In this document: positions 28,548-36,477 of the stretch, in pieces
How positions within the stretch are numbered: position 1 is the first letter of the stretch
Layout of the letters: the number at the start of each line of letters is the position of its first letter
Assembly (NCBI RefSeq): GCF_025961225.1
Contig: NZ_JAOQNG010000001.1
Coordinates: 124,001 to 188,000, forward strand
Direction: 5' to 3'
DNA from: Azospirillum canadense
GTDB lineage: Bacteria > Pseudomonadota > Alphaproteobacteria > Azospirillales > Azospirillaceae
DNA length: 64,000 nucleotides
Notes under the pieces: generated by a model
What the model saw: only the letters and a program-made list of their open reading frames with translations
Database searches by the model: none
What the model was told of the DNA's origin: nothing
Translations under genes and position numbers: made by a program

Positions 28548-30020
28548 TCAGCGCCCGTAAAGGGCGGCGAGGCTGCGCAGGTCGATGTCGCTGCGGTCGT
28601 CGGTCAGGACTGGCTGCCCGGCGGCCTCGGCCGGGGCCAGTGTCTTCAGCAGCTGGGACGCGGCGTACGCGGCGGCTTCGGGGGCGTGCTCCAGCCGTAC
28701 GCGCAGGTCGTCGAGCGTACGCTTCTCCTTGGTCGCGATCAGCAGCCAGTTGCCGCGCCCGGCGTCGGCCACGTACACCGACGGGAACACCGTGCCCTGC
28801 GTCGCTGCCAGCGGCCCGACCAGCGCGTCGCGGTCCTGCGGCGAGACGACGTTCATCACCACGACACCGCCCGGCGCCAGCCGGCGCTCCACCGCGGCGA
28901 AGAACTCGCGGGTCGCGGTGAAGAAGGGGATCACGGCGGTGGAATAGAGGTCCACGATGATCAGGTCGTGCTGCTCCGTGGAGGTTTCCACGTGCCGACG
29001 TGCGTCCTCCACCGCCACGCGCACCCGCGGGTCCAGCCCGAACCGCTCCCGCGCCACCTCGACCACGGCGGGGTCCAGCTCCACCCCCAGAACGTCGGCA
29101 CCGGGCCAGACGGTAAGGATGGACCGCGGCACCGCGCCGCCAGCCAGCCCAAGCACCAGAACGCGTGTCCCGCCCGTCCGACCGTTCGTCAGGGCGGGGG
29201 TCGCGGTGAACAGGTCGTAGTAGAGGCCGGTCGGCCCGCCGTCCTTGCGCAGCCGCGACTGGGTCGCCCACAGCACGTTCAGGTGCAGGCGGATCTCGTG
29301 GGCGTCCTCGCGCACCATGATGGTGTTGTGCGGCGTCTCGCGATACAGGGCGAAGCCCTGACCTTCCCCGATGCTGGCGGCCCAAGCAGCCGGAACCGCC
29401 AGCGCGGCGGCGGCGGCCATCCTCCACCTGCCCGGAACCATCGCGCAGGCAAGCGCCGGCAGCACCGCGGCCAGCGCGTAGCCGGCCGACACGCCGAGTT
29501 CCGGGATGGCGTAGAAGGCGGCGAAGAAGGTGCCGCCGATGCTGCCCAGCGTACCGACGGCGTAGATCCGCCCGGCCGCGGCGGCGCCGGACAGGGCGCT
29601 CAACCCAGCGCAGATCGGCGACACCATGGCCAGCGCGAAGGAGGGTGCGCCCAGCACCAGCGCCGCGCCGAAGACCGATCCCTCCGCCGGGTTCATGCGT
29701 TCCGCCACGTCGGCCAGCATCGGCCGGCCGAGCCATGGCGTCAGCCCCGCCGCCACCGCGCCGGCCAGCAGCGCGAAGCGCAGCGCCGGCACCGCCTTCG
29801 GCCCGTCGCCAACCTGCCCGCCGGTCCAATAGCCCGCGGCCATGAAGGCCATCACCACCCCGATGACGGCGCCCCACTGGTACACCGAATAGCCGAAATG
29901 CGGCGCCATCAGCCGCCCGCCCAGGATCTCCATCATCATCAACGACCACCCCGCGGCAAAAGCCGCGGCGGCGAGCGCGTAAGCGCGGGTGGGGGAGGTG
30001 GGCGGTTCGGGCTGGATCAC
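28548..30020 (-). CDS. Membrane-anchored spermidine synthase-like methyltransferase-fold protein
   Basis: A 490-residue fused protein. The N-terminal half has about eight hydrophobic helices (EILGGRLMAPHFGYSVYQWG near the first). The C-terminal half is a spermidine-synthase-like Rossmann domain with VLVLGLAGGAVPRSIL and the acidic loop VELDPAVVEVARERFG; DLIIVDLYS follows. Such fused proteins often aminopropylate unknown substrates or act as fused transporters; no speD is nearby. GTG at 30020 is the only sensible start and lies 2 bp after the cyclase gene's stop. Confidence 0.87.
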   Translation of the reverse strand: MIQPEPPTSPTRAYALAAAAFAAGWSLMMMEILGGRLMAPHFGYSVYQWGAVIGVVMAFMAAGYWTGGQVGDGPKAVPALRFALLAGAVAAGLTPWLGRPMLADVAERMNPAEGSVFGAALVLGAPSFALAMVSPICAGLSALSGAAAAGRIYAVGTLGSIGGTFFAAFYAIPELGVSAGYALAAVLPALACAMVPGRWRMAAAAALAVPAAWAASIGEGQGFALYRETPHNTIMVREDAHEIRLHLNVLWATQSRLRKDGGPTGLYYDLFTATPALTNGRTGGTRVLVLGLAGGAVPRSILTVWPGADVLGVELDPAVVEVARERFGLDPRVRVAVEDARRHVETSTEQHDLIIVDLYSTAVIPFFTATREFFAAVERRLAPGGVVVMNVVSPQDRDALVGPLAATQGTVFPSVYVADAGRGNWLLIATKEKRTLDDLRVRLEHAPEAAAYAASQLLKTLAPAEAAGQPVLTDDRSDIDLRSLAALYGR

Positions 30021-30022
30021 GC

Positions 30023-31270
30023 TCAGCCCTTCAACCCATAGACCTCGATCGGGTCGTGCAGGCCCTTGACCGGATGCCAACCGACGGAGACGAGGCGGTC
30101 TCCGCAGGTGGCGGCGATCTCGGCTGACGTCAGGATGGTGCGGTCCAGGCGGTTGCACAGGCCCTCGATCCGGCTGACCAGGTTCACGGCCGGGCCGATC
30201 ACCGTGAAGTCCAGGCGGTTGGCCGAGCCGATGTTGCCGTACATGACGTCGCCGAGGTGCAGCGCGATCCCGCAACGGAGCGTCGGCTGGCCCCAGGCGG
30301 CGCGCTCCGCGTTGCGGGCGTTCATCGCCTTCAGCGCGTCCTCCGCCGCGTCCAGCGCCTTCGTGCAGGCCGCGGCGCCGCTGTGGTCGCCGTCCTCCAG
30401 CGGGAAGATGGCCAGCATCGCGTCCCCGATGAACTTCAGGATCTCGCCGCCGTGCTGCTCCACCGACCCGCCCATGATCTCGAAATAGTCGTTCAGCAGG
30501 GCGATCAGCTCCTCGCGCGGCAGGCGGTCGGCCAGCGGCGTGAAGCCGCGCAGATCGCAGTACCACAGCACGGCGCGGACGTTGGCGCCGGTGCCGCGCC
30601 GGATGTCGCCGGACAGGATGCGCGTGCCGCTCTGCCGCCCGACGTAGGTGTCCAGCACCGTGGCGGCGAGCCGCCGCAGCGCCAGCGTCTCCAGGACCGC
30701 GCCCAGCGCCGGCAGCACCGCGTCGACCAGCGCCAGATCGGCGGTGGAGAAGCCGCCGGGTCGGTCGGTCGTGAAGCTCAGCACGTTGCGCCGCCCGCCG
30801 GCGAACAGCACCGTCATCGCGACGTAGTCGGTGGCGCCCTGCTCGCGCAGCTCGGCGAAGACGGGGTAGGGCCAGGGTGGCTCCATCTGCTCCAGCCGGT
30901 AGCGCAGTCCCTCGGCCCCGTCCTCGATCAGCGTGGCGAAGGGGCTGGTCAGGTATTCGGTGCTGGTCTCGGTCCCGTGCGCGCGGGTCGCGACCTCCAC
31001 ATTCTCGGCGTTGCGGCGCCAGAAGAAGGCGATGGTGCGGATCTGCGGGTGCAGCAGCGGCAGGGCGCAGACGACGCGCAGCAATGGCACGCCGGCGGCC
31101 ATCAGCCGATGGCAAAACCGGTCCATCAATTGCTGGACGCTGTCGGCGTGCCGCCCTTCGCGCAGGAGCCAGTCGCTGACCGCCCGAGCCCGGTCAGGGG
31201 GGCAAGGGGAGGGCAGGCCAGGGGGCAGGTCCGGCTGCGGAACGGCGGCCGCGGATTCCGGGATGCTCAC
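30023..31270 (-). CDS. Class III adenylate/guanylate cyclase
   Basis: A 415-residue protein. The N-terminal ~190 residues form a GAF-like sensory region without membrane helices. The catalytic domain covers about 215-400: VLWYCDLRGFTPLADRL holds the first metal Asp, GGEILKFIGDAMLAIFP the second, and YGNIGSANRLDFTVIGPAVN the transition-state Asn region. It is soluble. The GTG start at 31270 is tentative because no good ribosome binding site precedes it. It is coupled to the spermidine synthase-like gene with a 2-bp gap. Confidence 0.9.
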   Translation of the reverse strand: MSIPESAAAVPQPDLPPGLPSPCPPDRARAVSDWLLREGRHADSVQQLMDRFCHRLMAAGVPLLRVVCALPLLHPQIRTIAFFWRRNAENVEVATRAHGTETSTEYLTSPFATLIEDGAEGLRYRLEQMEPPWPYPVFAELREQGATDYVAMTVLFAGGRRNVLSFTTDRPGGFSTADLALVDAVLPALGAVLETLALRRLAATVLDTYVGRQSGTRILSGDIRRGTGANVRAVLWYCDLRGFTPLADRLPREELIALLNDYFEIMGGSVEQHGGEILKFIGDAMLAIFPLEDGDHSGAAACTKALDAAEDALKAMNARNAERAAWGQPTLRCGIALHLGDVMYGNIGSANRLDFTVIGPAVNLVSRIEGLCNRLDRTILTSAEIAATCGDRLVSVGWHPVKGLHDPIEVYGLKG

Positions 31271-31372
31271 GATGCGGTAACCATACGGACGCGATGCTTG
31301 ATCTGGCGGCGGATTCTGCCCAAGTTTTGCGTACGCCGCCAGTGTTGTTCGGCGTCGATGGAGGATATCACC

Positions 31373-31927
31373 ATGTTCATTCAGACCGAGCAGACGCCCA
31401 ACCCGGCGACTCTCAAGTTCCTGCCGGGTCGTGACGTGCTCGGACAGGGCGCGGCGGACTTTCCCACCCGCGCCGAGGCCGCCCGTTCGCCGCTCGCCCA
31501 GCGCCTGTTCGAGATCGACGGCGTGGAAGGCGTGTTCCTGGGCGCCGACTTCGTCACCATCACCAAGGCCGGGGCCAAGGAGTGGTTCCTGCTGAAGCCG
31601 TCGATCCTCGGCGTCATCATGGAGCACTTCACCGCCAACCGGCCGGTCCTGCTGGAGGATGCCGGCGACGGCCACGCTGAGGGGAACGAGGATGACGGCG
31701 AGATCGTCACCCAGATCAAGGAGCTGCTCGACACCCGCGTGCGCCCGGCGGTGGCCCAGGACGGCGGCGACATCACCTTCCACGGCTTCGAGGACGGCGT
31801 CGTCTACCTGGCGATGAAGGGGTCCTGCTCCGGCTGCCCCAGCTCGACCGCCACGCTGAAGGCCGGCATCGAGAACATGCTGCGCCACTACATCCCGGAG
31901 GTCACCGAGGTCCGCGCGGTCCGCTGA
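31373..31927 (+). CDS. NfuA-like iron-sulfur cluster scaffold
   Basis: A 184-residue NifU-family protein. An N-terminal Nfu_N domain begins MFIQTEQTPNPATLKFLPG, and a C-terminal NifU domain carries the Fe-S ligands in MKGSCSGCPSS (C-x2-C). It delivers assembled 4Fe-4S clusters to target proteins, like mitochondrial NFU1. ATG at 31373 follows GGAGGATATCACC. It diverges from the cyclase gene. Confidence 0.95.
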   Translation: MFIQTEQTPNPATLKFLPGRDVLGQGAADFPTRAEAARSPLAQRLFEIDGVEGVFLGADFVTITKAGAKEWFLLKPSILGVIMEHFTANRPVLLEDAGDGHAEGNEDDGEIVTQIKELLDTRVRPAVAQDGGDITFHGFEDGVVYLAMKGSCSGCPSSTATLKAGIENMLRHYIPEVTEVRAVR

Positions 31928-31963
31928 CGGCTGATCGTCTCTGTGGCGAGAATTCACCACAGA

Positions 31964-32059
31964 GACACGGAGGCACAGAGATTTTCAGAAAGGGTCTCGC
32001 CGACACGGCCACGAGCCGCCAGGCGGGACCTTTTTCGCAGGAATCTCTGTGTCTCCGTG
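31964..32059. repeat. Inverted repeat of the CACAGAGACACGGAGG type
   Basis: The arm 31966-31983 (CACGGAGGCACAGAGATT) pairs with 32042-32059 (AATCTCTGTGTCTCCGTG) with one mismatch across a 58-base loop. Further CACCACAGAG/GTGGTG sequence lies outside it but is shortened on the right. It lies between two convergent genes, as does the comparable element behind dapB. Confidence 0.75.
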
Positions 32060-32075
32060 GTGACCGCTTCCGATT

Positions 32076-33140
32076 TTACTCCGGCACCACGAACTGCATG
32101 CCGAGCCAGCGCCAGCGGCCGTCCTGGGTCGGCAGGGTGCAGTTGACGCGCGACCGGCCGGGCGGAAAGGGGTCCTTGATGCGGACCTCGACCCGGTCCT
32201 CGGTCATGCGCTCCAGGACCGTGCGGCCCTGGCCGGAGGCGAAGCAGGCCAGCCGCGACAGGTCGCCGATCCCTTCGCCCACGGTGAAGCCCACCGGCGG
32301 CGGGTTGACCGTCAGGAACGGGTCGTCCGGCGTCAGGTCGGTCACCGGCAGGGGCAGGGCGTTGGCGGCCAGCCGGAAGCGGTCGACGCTGCCGAAGCTC
32401 TCGTTCATGACGAAGCGCGGCAGCAGCCAGCGGTCGGCCTGCGGATAGAGCACGCCGGACTGCTGGCCGAAGGCGGCGGCGAAGCCCTGCTCCGTGATGA
32501 TCGTCCGGACCGCCGAGGACACCTCCCCCTGCGGGTAGGCGAACAGGGTCGGGCGCTGGCCGGTTTCCGCCTGCAGCCGGTCGGTCATGCGGCGAAGCTC
32601 CGCCTTGATGTCGGCGGCGGAGCGCGGCACCAGCGACTGGGTGGCGGCGCCGAGGCCGCCGATGGTCACCCCGGCCGCGGCCAGCTGCCGCACCTCCGCC
32701 CAGGTCATGTGGGCGGGGGAGCCGCGGTCGATGGCGTCGGTGGCGACGAACAGCGTGAAGGGCAGCCCGGCGGCCTTCAGACGCGGCCAGGCCTCGCGGA
32801 AGGCGGAGCGGCTGGCCTCGTCGATGGTGATGGCCACCGCGCGGTCGGGCAGCGGCGTGCCGTTGCGCAGCGCCTCCAGGATGCGGGGAAGCGGCAGGAC
32901 CTGGTAGTCGCCGTCCTTCAGCTCCTCCAGATGCGCCTCGAACTGGTCGAGACGGATGCTGACCGACGGCGTCTGGTCCTCGCCGAAGCGGTCGTAGGCG
33001 AACACGACGGCGGTGGATGGGGTTGCGTACGGGGCCGCGCCTGCCGACTGGTCCGCCGCCACGGCGGGGCCGCCCACCAGGGTTTGGAAGACCCAGGCGG
33101 CGGCCACGGCGAACAGTGCGGCGGCGCGTCGGAATGGCAT
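32076..33140 (-). CDS. Polysaccharide deacetylase-like protein with degenerate active site
   Basis: A 354-residue exported protein: a signal peptide ends near GGPAVAA, and a NodB-like (CE4) barrel follows. The motif 1 position reads AVAITIDEASRS instead of the TFDDG form, so the second Asp is Glu. The H-x3-H zinc motif region (VTIGGLGAATQSL) lacks both histidines. Fold features such as LFVATDAID and FAYPQGEVSSAVR are retained. It may be a non-catalytic polysaccharide-binding protein. ATG at 33140 begins the signal peptide; the frame extends to 33206. Confidence 0.82.
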   Translation of the reverse strand: MPFRRAAALFAVAAAWVFQTLVGGPAVAADQSAGAAPYATPSTAVVFAYDRFGEDQTPSVSIRLDQFEAHLEELKDGDYQVLPLPRILEALRNGTPLPDRAVAITIDEASRSAFREAWPRLKAAGLPFTLFVATDAIDRGSPAHMTWAEVRQLAAAGVTIGGLGAATQSLVPRSAADIKAELRRMTDRLQAETGQRPTLFAYPQGEVSSAVRTIITEQGFAAAFGQQSGVLYPQADRWLLPRFVMNESFGSVDRFRLAANALPLPVTDLTPDDPFLTVNPPPVGFTVGEGIGDLSRLACFASGQGRTVLERMTEDRVEVRIKDPFPPGRSRVNCTLPTQDGRWRWLGMQFVVPE

Positions 33141-33289
33141 ATCGGCCCATACGGATCGCGAAGCCGGGCGGGTGTCCGGCTTACCTCGGGTGGTGGTGTG
33201 GCACATTCACCCCACCCGGAACAAGTCCGCAACGCCCGACGGCCGCCGCGTCCAACGCTGGAGACGGAGGGTTGATGCAGGGATGCAAC

Positions 33290-33331
33290 AAACCAGGGCC
33301 GAGAAACCAGGGCCGAGAAACCAGGGCCGAG
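33290..33331. repeat. Three perfect 14-bp tandem repeats
   Basis: AAACCAGGGCCGAG occurs three times without interruption in the 213-bp gap between the deacetylase-like gene start and the 3' end of the dipeptidase gene. Confidence 0.9.
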
Positions 33332-33353
33332 CCGTAGGGTGCCCAACGGCATG

Positions 33354-33914
33354 TTACGCCATCAGCACACCGCCCGCCGCCGCGTCGGTCAGCAGGGGAT
33401 AGCCGTCGGCATCGGGCAGCTGGTAGTGCCACCACTCGCAGGCGTAATGGCTCCAGCCGGCGGCGGCCATGACGCCCAGCAGCAGGGCGCGGTTGCGCTG
33501 CTGTTCGGCGGTCAGGTCGGTGCGGGCGTGGTGCGAGCGTTCGGTCATGTCGTCGAAGCCCGTGCCCATGTCCAGCGGCCGGCCGGCGTCGTCGGCCAGC
33601 GTCAGGTCCACCGCCACCCCGCGCGAGTGCATGGAGCCGAGTCGCGGGTCGGCGACGTAGGCCGGGTCGGGGAAGGCTTCCCAAAGCCTCCATTGCGCCT
33701 CGACGGGCCGGAAGGCATCGTAGATCCGCAGCCGGCAGCCGATGCCGCGGGCCAGCCCGATGGCCGTCCGCAGCCGCGCCGCGGCGTCGGGGTGCAGCAG
33801 GCACAGGGAGCGGCGGTAGATCGGCACGCCGGCGATGTTGCCGGGCGTGGCGTACAGCAGCTCGATGTCGACGTCGAAGTCCGGCGGCGCGATGGTGGTG
33901 AGCATGGCCTGCAT
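33354..33914 (-). CDS. D-alanyl-D-alanine dipeptidase (VanX/DdpX type)
   Basis: A zinc peptidase of about 186 residues of the VanX family that cleaves D-Ala-D-Ala. The metal and catalytic motifs are complete: SMHSRGVAVDLTL (S-x-H-x6-D) and EWWHYQ (E-x2-H), with the substrate Arg in YDAFRPVEAQ. No signal peptide is seen, so it is probably cytoplasmic and used in peptidoglycan turnover rather than vancomycin resistance (no vanHA nearby). The start is ambiguous among ATG at 33959, 33914 and 33905; 33914 has AGG upstream. Confidence 0.9.
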   Translation of the reverse strand: MQAMLTTIAPPDFDVDIELLYATPGNIAGVPIYRRSLCLLHPDAAARLRTAIGLARGIGCRLRIYDAFRPVEAQWRLWEAFPDPAYVADPRLGSMHSRGVAVDLTLADDAGRPLDMGTGFDDMTERSHHARTDLTAEQQRNRALLLGVMAAAGWSHYACEWWHYQLPDADGYPLLTDAAAGGVLMA

Positions 33915-34063
33915 GGGTTGGGCCTGAATGGGTTGGAAAAGGACCCGGCTGTCTATCATGGCCGCGCCCGCGTCCGGTAGCGGGGGCTCGGCAAGGGTGG
34001 GTTTCGCCAGGGCGTGGCCTTGGGGTAAGAGGTGCGGATCGTGTTTGGGAAGGTGACGGGGCG

Positions 34064-34762
34064 ATGAGGGTTTTGGGTTTGGACACGGCGACGTCGGGCT
34101 GTTCCGCGGCGGTCTGGCAGGACGGGCGCGTCACCGCGCGGCGCGCCGAGCCGATGGCCCGCGGCCAGGCGGAGGTGCTGGTCCCCATGGCGGAGGCCGC
34201 GCTGGCCGAGGCCGGGGTCGGCTTCGACGGGCTCGACCGCATTGCCGTGACGGTGGGGCCGGGCGCCTTCACCGGCCTGCGCATCTCCCTGGCGGCGGCG
34301 CGCGGCTTCGCCCTGGCCGCCGGGCTGCCGGTGGTCGGCATCACCACCTTCGACGCCGTCGCGCACGGCCTTCCCGTGGAGGAGTGGCAGGGCAGGGCGG
34401 TGCTGGTCGCCGTGGATTCCCGCCGGGCCGAACCCTTCCTCCAGCTCTTCACCCCGGAGCTGGAGCCGCTGGGCGAGCCGGCGATGCCCGATCCGGCGGC
34501 GGTGCCCGCTTGGCTGGCCGGGCTGTTCCCCCACGGCCCGCTGCTGGTCGCCGGCGACGGGGCCGGCCTGCTGCGCCCGCTGCTGGAAGGGCGGCCCGAC
34601 ACCGCCTTCGCCGCCGGCCCCGGCACGCCGGACGCCGCCGTGGTGGCCGCGCTGGGGGCATCCCGGGCTGTGGGCCTGCCGCCTCAGCCCTTCTACCTGC
34701 GCCCGCCCGACGTGACGCTGCCGCGCCCGCCCGTCCCCTCGCCGTCCAAAGAACCGTCATGA
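34064..34762 (+). CDS. tsaB: tRNA threonylcarbamoyladenosine synthesis protein TsaB
   Basis: A 232-residue ASKHA-fold protein, the scaffold and dimerisation partner of TsaD in N6-threonylcarbamoylation of tRNA A37. It begins MRVLGLDTATSGCSAAVW. The family hallmark TVGPGAFTGLRISLAAARG is intact. It overlaps rimI by an ATGA, the usual tsaB-rimI pairing. Confidence 0.95.
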   Translation: MRVLGLDTATSGCSAAVWQDGRVTARRAEPMARGQAEVLVPMAEAALAEAGVGFDGLDRIAVTVGPGAFTGLRISLAAARGFALAAGLPVVGITTFDAVAHGLPVEEWQGRAVLVAVDSRRAEPFLQLFTPELEPLGEPAMPDPAAVPAWLAGLFPHGPLLVAGDGAGLLRPLLEGRPDTAFAAGPGTPDAAVVAALGASRAVGLPPQPFYLRPPDVTLPRPPVPSPSKEPS

Positions 34763-35223
34763 GCGACGCCGTCACCTTGCAGCCGGCCGGCCCGGTCGAG
34801 GCGGCGGTGATGGCGGCCCTTCAGCAGGCCTGCTTCCCCGACGACCCCTGGGACGCGCATTCCATCGCCACCCTGGCCGGGCAGGCGGGATCCTTCGCGG
34901 TGCTGGCGCTGGCGGGGGAGGACCCGGTCGGCTTCGTCCTGGCCCGCGTCGCGGCCGAGGACGGCGAGATCATCGCCATCGGCGTGCTGCCGGATGCCCG
35001 CCGCGGCGGCGTCGGGCGACGCCTTGTCGCAGCGGCGCGGGACGGCGCCGGGCGGCTCGGCGCGACGGCGCTGTTCCTGGAAGTCGCCGAAGACAACGCC
35101 GCCGCCCGATACCTGTATAAATCCTGCGGTTTCTTTCCCGTGGGCCGTCGTCCGGGGTATTACAAACGACCAGAGGGAAGGGTTGCGGCGCTCGTCCTCC
35201 GGTACTCCTACGCCGACGAATAA
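34759..35223 (+). CDS. rimI: Ribosomal protein S18 alanine N-acetyltransferase
   Basis: A 154-residue GNAT protein. The acetyl-CoA motif reads IGVLPDARRGGVGRRLVAAA, followed by LFLEVAEDNAAARYLYKSCGFFPVGRRPGYY, the RimI signature. It acetylates the N-terminal Ala of ribosomal protein S18. The ATG at 34759 overlaps the tsaB stop. Confidence 0.93.
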   Translation: MSDAVTLQPAGPVEAAVMAALQQACFPDDPWDAHSIATLAGQAGSFAVLALAGEDPVGFVLARVAAEDGEIIAIGVLPDARRGGVGRRLVAAARDGAGRLGATALFLEVAEDNAAARYLYKSCGFFPVGRRPGYYKRPEGRVAALVLRYSYADE

Positions 35224-35226
35224 ACA

Positions 35227-35481
35227 TTAACCTTTTTGAACCCAAAGACGGTGGATCCCGGTGGGCTCATTGGGATTTTCGGGCTTTAGGGAGAGAATGG
35301 AGTGACCCAGTTCGGTTAAGGAACGGGGCACATTCTCCAAGGGTTCGCCCGCGTTCAGCCGGACTTCGAGGGTCTGCCCCGGTGCCATGCGCTCCACCTT
35401 CAACTTGGTCTTGACGAAGGTTAACGGGCACACGTCGGAGGTGATGTCCAAAAAGAAATCCGGCGAGTTTTTTTCGTACAC
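35227..35481 (-). CDS. TusA/SirA-family sulfurtransferase-like protein
   Basis: An 84-residue TusA-fold protein. The active-site motif reads DVCPLTFVKTKLKVERM, with the conserved Cys-Pro. Downstream are GQTLEVRLNAGEPLENVPRSL and the C-terminal strand. TusA proteins relay sulfur for tRNA thiolation and cofactor synthesis. GTG at 35481 has GAGGAAG at ideal spacing and gives the family length; a GTG at 35517 is in frame but adds 12 residues not typical of the family. It is convergent with rimI and divergent from mucR. Confidence 0.87.
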   Translation of the reverse strand: MYEKNSPDFFLDITSDVCPLTFVKTKLKVERMAPGQTLEVRLNAGEPLENVPRSLTELGHSILSLKPENPNEPTGIHRLWVQKG

Positions 35482-35511
35482 TGCTTCCTCTTTACGAGCA
35501 AAGGATGGATA

Positions 35512-35540
35512 TTGCACGCGGCCAGAAACCTCTTTATATG
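35512..35540 (+). promoter_or_regulatory. Candidate promoter of the mucR-like gene
   Basis: TTGCAC and TATATG are separated by 17 bp, ending 32 bp upstream of the ATG at 35573. It is the best sigma-70-like promoter in the window. It overlaps the 5' region of the divergent TusA-like gene. Confidence 0.6.
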
Positions 35541-35572
35541 GAGAGGAACGCCAAGCCGCGGAGCAAGCTTAC

Positions 35573-35989
35573 ATGAGCAATGGGAACCCTTCCAACGCGC
35601 TGTTGTCTCTGACCACGGAGATCGTTGCGGCGCACGTCTCCAACAATACAGTTGCTCTCAGCGATCTACCGACGCTGATTGAGCAGGTGTACAAGTCACT
35701 CGCGAATGTCGGCACGGAGCCGGTCGTGACGGAGGAGCGGCCGCAGCCCGCGGTGCCCATCAAGAAGTCCGTCACGCCCGATTACATCGTGTGCCTGGAG
35801 GATGGCAAGAAGCTGAAAATGCTGAAGCGCCACCTCAAGACGGCTTACAACATGTCGCCGGAGGAATATCGGGACCGCTGGGGCCTGCCCGCGGACTACC
35901 CGATGGTCGCCCCGAACTACGCCCGCCAGCGCAGCTCGCTGGCGAAGCAGATCGGCCTCGGTACCCGTGCCCGTCGCGGCGCCGCCTAA
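35573..35989 (+). CDS. mucR: MucR/Ros-family transcriptional regulator
   Basis: A 138-residue alphaproteobacterial zinc-finger repressor. An N-terminal helical oligomerisation region is followed by the Ros-type finger starting YIVCLEDGKKLKMLKRHL. The strongly conserved block NMSPEEYRDRWGLPADYPMV comes next. The finger departs from classic C2H2 (one Cys with Asp and His), as is common in MucR paralogs. MucR proteins regulate exopolysaccharide, motility and cell-cycle genes and act as H-NS-like silencers. The gene has its own promoter and probably a hairpin terminator at 36020. Confidence 0.93.
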   Translation: MSNGNPSNALLSLTTEIVAAHVSNNTVALSDLPTLIEQVYKSLANVGTEPVVTEERPQPAVPIKKSVTPDYIVCLEDGKKLKMLKRHLKTAYNMSPEEYRDRWGLPADYPMVAPNYARQRSSLAKQIGLGTRARRGAA

Positions 35990-36019
35990 GGCCGCTATGG
36001 CTTGAGCGTTGTCTTCCGG

Positions 36020-36042
36020 CGGACCGCCGCTCCGGCGGTCCG
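36020..36042 (+). terminator. Hairpin after mucR
   Basis: A perfect 10-bp stem, CGGACCGCCG-CTC-CGGCGGTCCG, starts 30 bp after the mucR stop. Only a weak TT follows, so it may be a partial terminator. Confidence 0.45.
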
Positions 36043-36230
36043 TTCCGGAAACCGGTTTCCTGCGGTCCACGCACCGCGGTCCGCCCGGCCGTTCCGGATA
36101 GAGGACGGTTCCGAATACTTCGAATTCCATACCGTTTCCTTTGCTTTCGTCATCCGTCCGCTGGGAGACCCCCATCGGTCGGGGCGGGGCAGGGTGGGTC
36201 CGCCGACACCGGGGCGTGCGTCGGCGTCCG

Positions 36231-36286
36231 CGACGATGCCCCCGCGCCTTCGGCGACGATGCCCCCGCGCCTTCGGCGACGATGCC
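36231..36286. repeat. 23-bp tandem repeat upstream of olsB (2.4 copies)
   Basis: Two identical 23-bp units (36231-36253 and 36254-36276, each starting CGACGATGCCCCCGCG) are followed by a partial third. They lie just upstream of the candidate -35 at 36288, within the 488-bp non-coding gap between mucR and olsB. The rest of that gap shows only the mucR hairpin and the promoter candidate. Confidence 0.85.
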
Positions 36287-36287
36287 G

Positions 36288-36316
36288 TTGACCGGCAACC
36301 CGCCATTTGTGCTATC
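36288..36316 (+). promoter_or_regulatory. Candidate promoter of olsBA
   Basis: TTGACC and GCTATC are 17 bp apart, giving a leader of about 155 bases before the ATG at 36478. The -10 match is weak. Confidence 0.4.
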
Positions 36317-36477
36317 CCTAACGAGCGATCGGTGTCCTGGGATCGGGCCGGGCTCCTCCTGGAGCGCCGGCGTCCGGCATGGGCCCGACGCGTCGTCGAT
36401 TGAAAAACGCCGCCGTTTGGCGCAGCTTCACACCGCTCCACCGCCACGCCCCTTTCACTACGCCTGCGAACCGTCGA

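Noticed and set aside
28453..29949. A 498-codon minus-strand frame beside the spermidine synthase-like gene
   Set aside because: It is Gly/Arg/Ala-rich in the alternate frame of the true gene, with no domain.
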